Notes under the pieces: generated by a model | Told to the model about the DNA's origin: nothing | What the model saw: only the letters and a program-made list of their open reading frames with translations | Database searches by the model: none | Shown: positions 1 through 9,800 of the stretch, one piece after another | Position numbering within the stretch: position 1 is the stretch's first letter | Layout of the letters: each line of letters starts with the position of its first letter | Position numbers and translations under genes: made by a program | NCBI RefSeq assembly: GCF_006120725.1 | Contig: NZ_SWMU01000001.1 | Location: 1 to 64,000, forward strand | Source of the DNA: Mesohalobacter halotolerans | GTDB lineage: Bacteria > Bacteroidota > Bacteroidia > Flavobacteriales > Flavobacteriaceae | Reading direction: 5' to 3' | DNA: 64,000 nt

Positions 1-2140
1 AAAAACCCGTCGTTGTCATCGTCGCATTCGACCAAATCCGGTGGGTCTAAGTTGACTGGGGCTGAGTCTGTCACTGACAGCTCAAAGCTGGCTACCTCAA
101 AGCAACTTGTATCGCCTTGGTTTTCTACTCTTACCCAAATGGTTTGAGGATTGCTCGTGTTTTGGTAGGTCGTAGGGTCGCCAATCGGGTTGACTCCGCC
201 GGTGGCGTCGGGTTGAGTTTCATAATAGGTGACATTATGAGTACTCGAGTTTTGGTTAGGCCCTAACACAGTAACAGTATTCGATGTCAGGTCAAAACTT
301 GAAGTCGCCGTACCGGCGCCATCATCACAATTTTCGATGTTGTTTGCCGGTAGTATCTCGACATTAAAGACTTCAATACTAAAGCTGGTGGTGACAAAGC
401 AGCTGTCATCATTGACGTTAGCCGCTCTGATGAAAATATCTTCCTGAGCATTAGCCGGCTGGTAGTTAGCGGGATTTGGAATAGGATTATCGCCTGTATT
501 GGCATCAGCAGCAGTATTGTGGTAAGTAATTTGTGTTTCACCAGCATTGAGTATTCCAAGATTGGCAGCATCGTACTGGGTCAGATCGAAAACAGGAGTA
601 GCTGTAAAATCACTGCACTGAGACAGTGTTACAGGTGGGTTAAGGATTTCCGATTCTTCGGTCACACTCAATTGAAAGCTCACCACCGAAAAACAAGACG
701 GATTACCGTTATTTTGAATCCTTACCCAGATAGGTTCCGGGTTGGTGGTGTTGGTATAGTTGTTCGGGTTGAGAATAGGACTGTCACCGTTTTGAGCATC
801 ATCATCGGAGGTATGATAAGAGATACTGTGAGTGGTGGTATCCTGATTGGGTCCAAATACCACATTATTCTGCTGAGTGAGGTCAAACTGGGTCTGGCCG
901 GTATCTCCGGTAGGCGCACAAACCACAATATCCTGAGGTTGATTGGCCTCTACATCAAAAATTTGAATGCTAAAACTGGCTGTGGCAAAACAATTACTGT
1001 TATTAATATTTTCCGTACGAACGAAAATGGTTTCCGGATTGTTTGTAGGCGAATAGTTGTTCGGATCAACAATAGCATTGGTTCCGTCATCCGCATCTGC
1101 TTGGGTGTTGTGGTAGCTCAAAAGCGTTTCTGTAGGGTTTAAAATGCCGAGGATTCCTGCATTATTTTGGGTCAAGTCAAAAATTTGAGAATTGGTAAAA
1201 TCTCCACATAATGACAGATCGATGGGATTATTAACGATTTCGGGTTGTTCGATAACGATCAAATTAAAGCTTTCCAAAGCATAGCAACTTGGGTCATCGT
1301 TGTTTTGCACGCGCACCCAAATGGTTTGAGGCGAATCGGTGCTGGTATAATTGTTTGGCGTTGCTATAGGGTTGACACCACCATCGGCATCGGCCTGGGA
1401 AATATGGTAAGAGATGCTATGGGTAGTGGAGTTTTGGTTGGTCCCAAATACACTTGAATTTTGGGCGGTCAAATCAAACTCGGTTTGTCCGCTATTGCCG
1501 GTTTGTGCGCATTTTTCAAGGTCTTCAAGTAGATTGGTTTCAACGTCAAAAATTTCTAAAATAAAACTCGTCGTGCTAAAACAATTTGAATCCGCAATAT
1601 TTTCGGCTCGGATAAAAATGGTTTCGGGATTGTTTGCCGGCGTATAGTTGGCCGGATTGGCAATAGCGTTGGTTCCGGCATCGGCATCGGCTTGGGTGTT
1701 GTGGTAGGTTAGAACAGCATCTCCGGGGTTAGCAATACCAAGGGCGTCTGCATCATTTTGGATCATGTTGAATGTTTGAGTCAACGTAAAATCGCCGCAC
1801 AAAGTGAGATTTTGTGGAGGAGTATTGATAACAGGGTTTAGAACAGGCGTGATTTGAAAAGAATCGACATCAAAGCAATCTGTAAACAAATTGTTGTCAT
1901 GCCTTACCCAAATGGTTTGAGGATTTGAGGTATTTTCAAAGGCTTGAGGATTGGAAATTGGATTTGTAGCATCAACAGCATCTTGGTTAGATACGTGATA
2001 ACTAATATCAATATCATTTGGATTTTCACCGTTTAATGCATTGGAGTCATTTTCAGTTAAATCAAAAACAGCAATTCCATCTGCGTCTTCGTCACAAGCT
2101 TCCAGGTCATTTAATTGGCCTATGTCAGGAGAAAAGCCAT
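1..2140 (-). repeat. Tandem coding repeat, 591-bp (197-codon) period
   Basis: The string CAATAGC or a close variant and the sequence around it recur at 479, 1070 and 1661, exactly 591 bases apart. Each unit contains two related half-modules, one ending in a TIFVR-type motif and one ending in a TIWVR-type motif. About 3.6 units are visible. The exact multiple of three keeps the reading frame. The part below about 1850 is clearly richer in G+C than the rest of the window. Confidence 0.85.
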
Positions 2141-2162
2141 CAATCACAAAAGAAAAAAACAT
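1..2162 (-). CDS. Repeat-rich T9SS-type surface protein, frame-shifted continuation, partial at window edge
   Basis: Reading the minus strand from about 2160 down to base 1 there is an open frame of roughly 719 codons with no stop, which runs off the window. It is out of frame with the upstream 708-codon ORF and begins right at a seven-T run (2153-2159), so I read it as the rest of the same protein after a frameshift. An ATG at 2162 is in this frame, but no separate signal peptide follows it. The translation is made of Asp/Asn/Thr-rich modules with recurring C-F-x-x-x-S-F and P-x-T-I-W/F-V-R motifs, typical of giant flavobacterial surface proteins exported by T9SS; the sorting domain would lie beyond the window. 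Function unknown; adhesion or gliding is only a guess. Confidence 0.75.
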   Translation of the reverse strand, partial: MFFSFVIDGFSPDIGQLNDLEACDEDADGIAVFDLTENDSNALNGENPNDIDISYHVSNQDAVDATNPISNPQAFENTSNPQTIWVRHDNNLFTDCFDVDSFQITPVLNPVINTPPQNLTLCGDFTLTQTFNMIQNDADALGIANPGDAVLTYHNTQADADAGTNAIANPANYTPANNPETIFIRAENIADSNCFSTTSFILEIFDVETNLLEDLEKCAQTGNSGQTEFDLTAQNSSVFGTNQNSTTHSISYHISQADADGGVNPIATPNNYTSTDSPQTIWVRVQNNDDPSCYALESFNLIVIEQPEIVNNPIDLSLCGDFTNSQIFDLTQNNAGILGILNPTETLLSYHNTQADADDGTNAIVDPNNYSPTNNPETIFVRTENINNSNCFATASFSIQIFDVEANQPQDIVVCAPTGDTGQTQFDLTQQNNVVFGPNQDTTTHSISYHTSDDDAQNGDSPILNPNNYTNTTNPEPIWVRIQNNGNPSCFSVVSFQLSVTEESEILNPPVTLSQCSDFTATPVFDLTQYDAANLGILNAGETQITYHNTAADANTGDNPIPNPANYQPANAQEDIFIRAANVNDDSCFVTTSFSIEVFNVEILPANNIENCDDGAGTATSSFDLTSNTVTVLGPNQNSSTHNVTYYETQPDATGGVNPIGDPTTYQNTSNPQTIWVRVENQGDTSCFEVASFELSVTDSAPVNLDPPDLVECDDDNDGF

Positions 2163-4266
2163 CACTTAAGCAACCTTCTCCTAAATTGTCACCAACGGTG
2201 TAATAAATTGTAAAAGGTACATTTGGTGGTGTAAAAGTGTCTGGGTTTGTAATAGGGTTTATACCATCAATGGCATCTTGTTGGCTTGTATAGAAAGTAA
2301 CTTCAAAAGGATCTAGCCCTGGGTTTTCCGTCTCAAAATCAGGAAAATCATCTGTGAAATCATTGCTGAGATTATCTAGAATTGTATCGATATTTTGAGT
2401 TAAATCAAATGTTGGAACACTGCCCGAAGTACATTCAAAAATATCAAGGTTTTCAGAAAGGTCATCATTTTCATCAAATATAGGTATAAATTGAACATTG
2501 ATGCAGTCTTCTGTATCATCACAATCTACAAGAGAAGAGGTGGGGATAACACAATACTCACCGGTTTCAGTAACATCTAGTGTCGGTTCATTTTCACCAG
2601 GGATGATAACACCGTCTTGTGTCCATTCAAAGGTAAACCCGGGAGGGGTTTGGCCATTAAAAACCTCTATGGTTTCAACTTCACCTTCACAAGCTACGAT
2701 ATCATCACCAAGATTAACTCCCAATTCAAAACTACCGCCTTCTAAAAATACAGCGGAATTTAGAATAGAGTCAGAAAAATCTGAAATTGCTAGTTTAATA
2801 GTATAGACCTGGCCTGGAATAACATCTGCCTGAGCTGTAAGAACACGCATTTGTCCATCGTATTTATGGTATGGAGGTGGTACATTGGTGTTGTCAAAAA
2901 ACTGAGGAAATGCAAATTCTCCTAATGAACCTGCTGCACAACTAGTATTCGTATGCACATTCACAGCACTTACGGGCACAGTAGTTCCAGGAACTAAAGC
3001 AATATTTAATCCCCCTAAGTCTAAAGTTAAATCGGGAGTAGCAGGGTTAGCATCATGATCGTAGTCATTGGTATTAGAAATTCCTGGACCACTTAAGATA
3101 AATGCAAATGTGTCTGCAAAGGAACAAACAAAGCTTAAACTTGGGAAATTATATTCGTCAGAAGCAAACATATAATTAAATTGGATTTGATCTACAAATG
3201 GTGTAAATTCAAATTCAATAACTGTTGCATCATTGGTGTTACCACCACCAAGAGCACTTAAATCCGGATCACCTGGACCAAAAGGGTTTTCGGACGGCAA
3301 GCCGGTAGGGATCCCGCTTACACCTTCAGAAGACAATACAATTCCTTCTTCAAATGGAAAGTTAGAACACCCTTTATTAAAATAACCATAGCTGTCGAAA
3401 CCTGCATTAGAGGCTTGAGCACTTAATGGCGAGTTAATGTTATCTACTAATGCACATTCACCTTGAATTAAGACTTCACTGACAAGTTGATCTAAAGTGA
3501 AATTATTATCATCAACTATAATAAGATTATCTCCAACAGTAATTGTAAAATTAATAGTTTCAAAACAACCAAAACTATCGGTTACTGTTAAACTGGCGTC
3601 AATAGTACCTGGATTATTAAAGGTTTGATTAACCGTTTGGCCTGACAATATTGTCCCTTGAAAATCCCACTCATAAGTCAAATCATTGGTAACTCCACTT
3701 GAGGTCGTTGCATCGCCAACAAAAGTTATGGGTTGATTGACCGGAACAAATTGCTGACCAGAACTATTTGTATTACAAATCGGGCTAATATCGGCCACCT
3801 CTGGCGTGATGGTTTGACAAGGCGGGCGGCAAGAAATCGCCGCATCCCAACCTGTAGCATTAAAAAATGTATTGGATTCAAAAACAATCGTCAGACATCC
3901 ACTTGTATTGGCATTGGTCGCTGCAATAAAATTTAATTCAGGATTTCCAGCTAATGTTCCTGTAAAGGTGCCTAAAATAGCACCTGGATCAGGGTTGTCA
4001 GCATCATAAATGGTCATTTGATCGTCTCCATCATTAGCCAAGTCGAAACTACTAAACTCCAAAACTGTTTGTAAGTTAGGCCCATCAGGACATAGGGTAA
4101 GAGTAAAACTTTCACTTGTATTGTAATCTCCGCCAGCTCCACCTGAATCAAAAAACGTTCCTGTACACAGGTCAAACGACCCCTCTTGCATTAAGATATT
4201 TTGAGCAGATAAGCTTAAATAACTTAAACAAATGATAAAAATGGTCGTTATGAATTTCATAAACAT
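2140..4266 (-). CDS. Choice-of-anchor-L / CUB / PKD surface protein, N-terminal part (708 codons before frameshift)
   Basis: Signal peptide at residues 1-21, ending in SLSAQ, then a CUB-like domain (about 30-145), a PKD-like domain (about 150-245, with a YEWDFQG core), and a long domain of the choice-of-anchor L type (about 255-520, with FNYMFASDEY, typical of that family). An Ig-like stretch (about 525-590) and the first of the Asp/Asn-rich repeats follow. The frame ends at a TGA at 2142-2140, a few codons after a TTTTTTT run. Skipping one T joins it to the long open frame below. The full product would exceed 1400 residues, be exported through Sec and T9SS, and sit on the cell surface or be released. 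Ligand unknown. Confidence 0.8.
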   Translation of the reverse strand: MFMKFITTIFIICLSYLSLSAQNILMQEGSFDLCTGTFFDSGGAGGDYNTSESFTLTLCPDGPNLQTVLEFSSFDLANDGDDQMTIYDADNPDPGAILGTFTGTLAGNPELNFIAATNANTSGCLTIVFESNTFFNATGWDAAISCRPPCQTITPEVADISPICNTNSSGQQFVPVNQPITFVGDATTSSGVTNDLTYEWDFQGTILSGQTVNQTFNNPGTIDASLTVTDSFGCFETINFTITVGDNLIIVDDNNFTLDQLVSEVLIQGECALVDNINSPLSAQASNAGFDSYGYFNKGCSNFPFEEGIVLSSEGVSGIPTGLPSENPFGPGDPDLSALGGGNTNDATVIEFEFTPFVDQIQFNYMFASDEYNFPSLSFVCSFADTFAFILSGPGISNTNDYDHDANPATPDLTLDLGGLNIALVPGTTVPVSAVNVHTNTSCAAGSLGEFAFPQFFDNTNVPPPYHKYDGQMRVLTAQADVIPGQVYTIKLAISDFSDSILNSAVFLEGGSFELGVNLGDDIVACEGEVETIEVFNGQTPPGFTFEWTQDGVIIPGENEPTLDVTETGEYCVIPTSSLVDCDDTEDCINVQFIPIFDENDDLSENLDIFECTSGSVPTFDLTQNIDTILDNLSNDFTDDFPDFETENPGLDPFEVTFYTSQQDAIDGINPITNPDTFTPPNVPFTIYYTVGDNLGEGCLSDVFFFCD

Positions 4267-4296
4267 TATTTTAACGCGTAAATATATGGAAATCGT

Positions 4297-4304
4297 TAAT
4301 TTTG
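4297..4304 (+). promoter_or_regulatory. Bacteroidota -7 box TAATTTTG upstream of the Nfu gene
   Basis: The octamer matches the TAnnTTTG -7 consensus and lies 32 bases before the ATG at 4337, in the divergent gap with the surface-protein gene. No convincing -33 element was seen. Confidence 0.5.
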
Positions 4305-4336
4305 TGTTATCAAATCCTTAGAAAATTTAAATTATC

Positions 4337-5248
4337 ATGTCTACCCAAATCAATATCGTTGAAACTTCTGATAAAAGCATATTAAAATTTGAAGCAAAAG
4401 ACTTTCTTGTTAAACATAACAGTTTTGAATTCAATAATATAGAAGAGGCAAAAGATTCAACTTTAGCTCAACAACTCTTTCACCTTCCTTTTGTAAAAAC
4501 GGTTTATATCGCCCAAAATTTTGTTGCGGTTCAAAAATACAATATTGTAGAGTGGGAAGATGTTCAGCAAGAACTTGCCGAACAAATTGAAAAATATATC
4601 AACTCCGGGCAAACTATTGTTGAAGAAACACCACAAGATCAGAAAAAAATTCCGGTTACGGTTTATGCTGAGAGTACTCCAAACCCTCATGTGATCAAAT
4701 TTGTCGCCAACAAAAGATTAGTTTTACAACCTTTGGAGTTTAAAAGCATCGACGACACTGCTGAAGTCGAATTAGCTCAAAAATTGTTTCATTTTCCTTT
4801 TGTAAAGGAAGTTTATATGGATGATAATTTCATTTCTGTCCAAAAGTATGATATGGCAGAATGGGATGACATCACCATGGAACTCAGGGAGTTTATCAGG
4901 ACTTATTTAGAAAAAAATGCGGAATTGGTAAAATCATCAAATTCTAAAAACGTTCAATCTACAGGCAATTCCTCAACTCAAACTCATACCGCGACAGAAA
5001 ACCTTCAAGGCATTTCTAAGCAAATTTCAGAGATTTTAGAAGAGTATGTCAAACCAGCCGTAGCGAGTGATGGCGGGAATATTGTATTTCAATCTTACGA
5101 TGAAGATAGTCAAGCTGTGCATGTTATATTGCAAGGTGCATGTAGTGGTTGCCCGTCTTCAACTATGACTTTAAAAAATGGTATAGAAAATTTACTAAAA
5201 GACATGTTGCCACAAAAAGTTAATGAAGTTGTAGCCATTAATGGGTAA
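4337..5248 (+). CDS. NifU/Nfu-type iron-sulfur cluster scaffold with duplicated N-terminal domain
   Basis: The 303-aa protein has two tandem Nfu N-terminal domains (about 5-95 and 105-195; both contain LAQ-LFH-PFVK and a following F-V/I-VQKY motif) and a C-terminal NifU domain (about 225-300) with the cluster-binding CSGC motif. Such proteins assemble or carry 4Fe-4S clusters and hand them to apo-enzymes in the cytoplasm. The double N-terminal domain is common in Bacteroidota but absent from E. coli NfuA. It stands alone on the plus strand, divergent from the surface protein. The identification rests on the CxxC motif and repeat layout and is firm; client proteins are not evident from the neighbourhood. 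Confidence 0.93.
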   Translation: MSTQINIVETSDKSILKFEAKDFLVKHNSFEFNNIEEAKDSTLAQQLFHLPFVKTVYIAQNFVAVQKYNIVEWEDVQQELAEQIEKYINSGQTIVEETPQDQKKIPVTVYAESTPNPHVIKFVANKRLVLQPLEFKSIDDTAEVELAQKLFHFPFVKEVYMDDNFISVQKYDMAEWDDITMELREFIRTYLEKNAELVKSSNSKNVQSTGNSSTQTHTATENLQGISKQISEILEEYVKPAVASDGGNIVFQSYDEDSQAVHVILQGACSGCPSSTMTLKNGIENLLKDMLPQKVNEVVAING

Positions 5249-5294
5249 ATAAAAAAGTATAATTTAATTTCTCAAAAAAAAACCAAAGAATATT

Positions 5295-5302
5295 TAATTT
5301 TG
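5295..5302 (+). promoter_or_regulatory. -7 box TAATTTTG upstream of the transglycosylase gene
   Basis: TAATTTTG matches TAnnTTTG and lies about 50 bases before the TTG start at 5352, in the gap after the Nfu gene. Confidence 0.5.
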
Positions 5303-5351
5303 CCCCAATAATTATATAGCCTAAGCGTTATATTTTAAAAATACTTTCATT

Positions 5352-6887
5352 TTGAACACACGATATTGGGGCATTATCACTTGTCTTCTCCTTTCTAATT
5401 TAATAATTGCACAGGCACAACACTCGCTAAAACTTACCAATTCCAAACTCGACAAGGTTGTTTTGAAAGAAATGCAAGTTGACACTTTAGTTTGGTATTT
5501 TGAAGATTTTAAAGAAAGTATAGTTATTGACTCTAGCTGGCAAAAATTATTATCAGATCAGCAATTGTTCAAACACCAACAAGATTTTTATACCAAAAAA
5601 AATTATATAGACACTGTTGATTACGACCTATCAACTGACACTTTAAAGCATCGCTTAGCATTATTAAATGCCAATACACCTTTGGACATTTCTTACAGCG
5701 AGGATTTAGAAAGACTCATTCAATATTATCTTAAACGTGAGAAACAAAATACAGAAAAACTGATACGTTTGAGCCAATATTACTTTCCTATGTTTGAGCG
5801 TATTTTTGATAAGCACAATATCCCTTTAGAAATTAAATATTTAGCCTTAGTAGAGTCTGCTTTAAATCCTAGAGCTAAATCCTGGGTTGGTGCAACTGGC
5901 TTGTGGCAATTTATGTATCATACCGGTAGAATGTATGACTTAGATGTAAGCAGTTATGTTGATGAACGCATGGATCCTATAAGATCTACTGAAGCTGCAG
6001 CCAAATATCTTAAACATTTATACGATATTTTTGAAGATTGGGATTTGGCTTTGGCGGCTTATAATTCTGGCCCAGGCAATGTCAATAAGGCGATTAGACG
6101 TAGTGGCGGTCAAAAAGATTATTGGTCTATCAGGCCCTATTTACCAAGGGAAACTTCTGCTTACGTACCATCTTTTTTGGCGATGCTATATATTTTTGAA
6201 TATGCTGAAGCTCACGACTACCAACCGCATTCTACGCCTATGCCCTATTTGGCTACAGATACCATCCAAACTAAAAACTTAATTAAACTCGAACAAGTTG
6301 CTGAAATCACCAATACCAATATTGAATTTTTAAAGTTTCTCAATCCGAGTTATAAATTAGGGATTATCCCTTATGAGCCAGAAAAGAAATATACAATAAG
6401 GCTACCCTACAAAGCTGCGGGTTTATTTGTAGCCAATGAAAATAAATTTTACGATTATGCACAAAAAGATATTGCGGCTTCGGAAGAGACTTTACCTCAA
6501 TATTACAAAGTCAGTGATAAAATTAGATATCGTGTGAGGCGTGGTGATTATTTAGGAAAAATTGCCAAGCGTTACGGGGTACGTGTTAGCGAAATCAAAC
6601 GATGGAATGGTATGAGAAATAATAGAATTAATATTAGCGATCGATTGACAATATATCCTCGAAAAGCCAATTACACCCAAACCCCTATAAAGAAAAAGTC
6701 TACTCACACCACTGAGGGTTCAAAAACTACGTCGGCCAAGTCTAAAACCTATACCGTGAAGCCTGGAGATTCGCTTTGGAGTATTTCTAAACAATTTGAA
6801 GATTTAAGCGTTGAGGACCTCAAAAGAATCAACAACCTCAACAATGTAGGCTTAAAACCAGGGATGAGACTAAAAATAAGCTCTTAA
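5352..6887 (+). CDS. mltD: Membrane-bound lytic murein transglycosylase D-like protein
   Basis: 511 aa, starting at TTG because this start gives a complete signal peptide (residues 1-22). The SLT/goose-type lysozyme domain spans about 140-290, with the catalytic Glu in VESALNP and the AAYNSGPGNV motif. Two clear C-terminal LysM domains follow (about 395-445, with RVRRGDYLGKIA; and 465-511, with VKPGDSLWSIS), and the region around 310-360 may be a third. It should cleave the glycan strands of peptidoglycan in the periplasm to release 1,6-anhydro-muropeptides. No lipobox cysteine is apparent, so lipid anchoring is not supported here. Its 3' end overlaps the convergent downstream gene by 18 bases. 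Confidence 0.92.
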   Translation: MNTRYWGIITCLLLSNLIIAQAQHSLKLTNSKLDKVVLKEMQVDTLVWYFEDFKESIVIDSSWQKLLSDQQLFKHQQDFYTKKNYIDTVDYDLSTDTLKHRLALLNANTPLDISYSEDLERLIQYYLKREKQNTEKLIRLSQYYFPMFERIFDKHNIPLEIKYLALVESALNPRAKSWVGATGLWQFMYHTGRMYDLDVSSYVDERMDPIRSTEAAAKYLKHLYDIFEDWDLALAAYNSGPGNVNKAIRRSGGQKDYWSIRPYLPRETSAYVPSFLAMLYIFEYAEAHDYQPHSTPMPYLATDTIQTKNLIKLEQVAEITNTNIEFLKFLNPSYKLGIIPYEPEKKYTIRLPYKAAGLFVANENKFYDYAQKDIAASEETLPQYYKVSDKIRYRVRRGDYLGKIAKRYGVRVSEIKRWNGMRNNRINISDRLTIYPRKANYTQTPIKKKSTHTTEGSKTTSAKSKTYTVKPGDSLWSISKQFEDLSVEDLKRINNLNNVGLKPGMRLKISS

Positions 6888-9800
6888 CTGCACACTTCCA
6901 GTATGAATAGCTTGAGTATCTGAAGACTTTCGCCCGGAATAATTTAAGTTTAAATCTAAAAATGAGGTGATTTTACGTTGAAAAAAAATTGTCCAGGTAA
7001 AATTATCCTCAGGCTGTAAGCCTTCTAACATTTGAAAAGCCACTGGCGAAAAACTATTGCCTTCAAAGTCATTCTTAATGTATTTAAATTCGCCATTAAT
7101 ATTATATCGACTTCCTTTGATAAATGTAAAAGAGGTTCCTAAGGCTTGTTGAGATAGAGCTTCATCGCCAGAAACATTGTCTTGAGTTTTATATTCATAA
7201 AAAGCATCAAAACGTTTTTGATCTGAAAATAAATAGGATATTTTCAGTTGAGCTTCTTCTGATTGAAGTTTAAAGTTGCGATTGTCAAAATTTTCTGAAA
7301 TACTTTCATTTTCAGAAAAAATCAAATTTGTATTGAGTAACCATGATTCACCAAATTTATGTAATAAATCCCACTGGTGATTGGTCAATCTGTTTTCTTG
7401 TAAGCCGGTACTTAATAAGTTTTTATTGGTATTGGAGATAAAAGTATATGAATTGGTATAATGCTGTCGTCCACGGTTAAAAAATATGGTATTTCTAAAA
7501 TTAGAGAATAAAGCTAATTCTTCTGCACCATCAGCACTAAAAGGATTAATTTGGATTGCATTACCGTCTCGAGCCAGTTTTCTATCAATACTGTAAGCGC
7601 TTTGATTAAAAAAATGGGATAAAACTTTTTTTATACCTTCTTCGCTTTCCCAAGATCTTAAATTTAAGGTCAACTGTTCAGAAAACCGATTTTGATTGAC
7701 CCCCACAAAAATTTGGTTGGGCAGTAAAATTCTCACGTATTCTCCTTGATCCTGAAACTGGGCCAACTCAAACTCATTGAGTTCTTGTATACCATTTTCG
7801 TTATAATCTATCCAGGTATACTGGCCTTGTCCCGGCTCAACCTGAACAAAAGTAAAATCTTGACGAGCTATGCTTCCACTATTGGTTTCATAAGTTGTAC
7901 GCAAATTTAATTTTTTGTCAAATAAAAACTGATTGTATTGCAAACGTATATTCACATTTTCTCTATCTGATGTATTGGGTCTGTTGAATTTAATTTTTCT
8001 AAAATTTCCAAAGAAACGAAGCTGAGTTGATTTGTTTTGGACCAAAGTCGACTTCAAATACACATCATTGGATGTAGATGCTCTGTCTAAAATACCTTGG
8101 GACAAACTATCGGTTTGACGATAACGATAGCCTATTTGAGCATAAACTGCCGTACTGTCGCCAACACCTACAAAACTTTCGTAATCTGTAAAACGCTGAG
8201 ATTTGGCTGTCAAGCTATCGGTTTGCCTATTTAATTCCTGGTTGTCTTCTAAATCTATGCTCGCTCCAATCCAGTATTTATTAAAACTATAAGTCGATCG
8301 CGCATTAAGTCGAATAAATTCAGATTCAAATTGATCGGAATCAGAATTTAAAACACTGGTATTCAACTGAAATTGAATGGGTTTCCAATCTATAAGTGTT
8401 TGCAATTGATGTTTATCCCCTTTAAAGTTTTCTGAAAATTCTAAGTGATTAAATCTGTAAGTAGAAAATATTTTATCTTTCCAATTTAGTTTGGTGTATG
8501 CATCGGTCAATAGTTGATTACCCAATGGGTTTTCAATATTCCAATCTCTTGTAAATTCTACATTAAATAAACGCTCAATAGACATAAAATTATCTTCGAT
8601 AAAATTGACATCTAAGCCCACATCAAGATTAAGACTATCTTGAGTTTGTATCAGGTTTTGGGTAATATTCATTCGGGCTGCAAGACCAGAATTATTATTA
8701 TCGTCCAAATCGGAAAATAGATTTTGATCGTTTTCGCTTAAAGCGATTTCATAGTCAATTTTAGTTTTGTTTGATAAGTTATAGAACCCATTTACTGTAG
8801 CTATTTGAAGTTGTTGTGGTGCAATAAGCTGTTGAATTGGGGCAAAATTTCCCTGTGGGACACCGTTCTCCGGTGGCACAAATTCATAAATACTTGTAAC
8901 GGCATTGTCATTATTTAAAATATAATTGCCTTGGTTTTGACCTACTTCTGTAAATGTCACGCTAAATAAAGTCTCCTCTGGATCATTAGAAAACACAAAT
9001 GCTTCTATTCCATTGATAATTTCTTTTTTGTATAAAATTCTATTTTCAGAAAATTCAGTCTCCTGAGCACTTGGGACAAACATTTGGGCTTGGTCGTCTC
9101 CGGCCTCAGCTAGGGCCTGGACTTGAGATGCATTAAGACTTTGTTGTAAGGGTTGATTTTTAAGGTCGCTTTCGGTAAAATACATGCCATTGATACCCCA
9201 ATTTTTTCTCTGATGACTACTTTTGGCTTGAGCGACAACTCGTGTAAAATTTTGTTCAGTAAATTGGTATTCTACAATAATCCGCATTTCTGAAGTGATG
9301 GGAAATGTAGGATTAAAGATGATTTCCCCGGCATTGTAGTTGATGACATAGTCGTAGTTTTCACCGCGTTGTAATCGCCTTCCATTTACAAATACAGCTT
9401 CACTGCCCGACACAATCAAAACAAACAATTCGCCATTGGGACCTCTTATTTTATAGGGGCCTTGATTGCCTTCCTGAGCAGTCAATTGATTTCGGGCAAA
9501 AACACCTCTGACTAGAGCTCCGGCGATACCGGCTTGGGTTTGTTGGTTTTCGCCAAACTGTGCATCAACCTTTAAGCCTTGTACACGCTTAGTGAATCTT
9601 GCAAAAAAAGACTGATCTTCAATCAAATCTATATCACCGGCACGAATACCCCAATTCGGACCTTGTAATTCAATAAAAATCTGATCAAATTCATCTAAAC
9701 GTTGAGAAAACCCATTATCTTGAGTGGGTACATTTGCATCTTGAATAGAAGCTCTCAAGCTCACCTTTGGCGAAATTTGACCCGAGATTTGTAAATCCAA

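Noticed and set aside
519-1142. Plus-strand open frame of 207 codons
   Set aside because: It is antisense to the repeat-rich protein, has no signal or domain, and follows from the codon pattern of the repeats.
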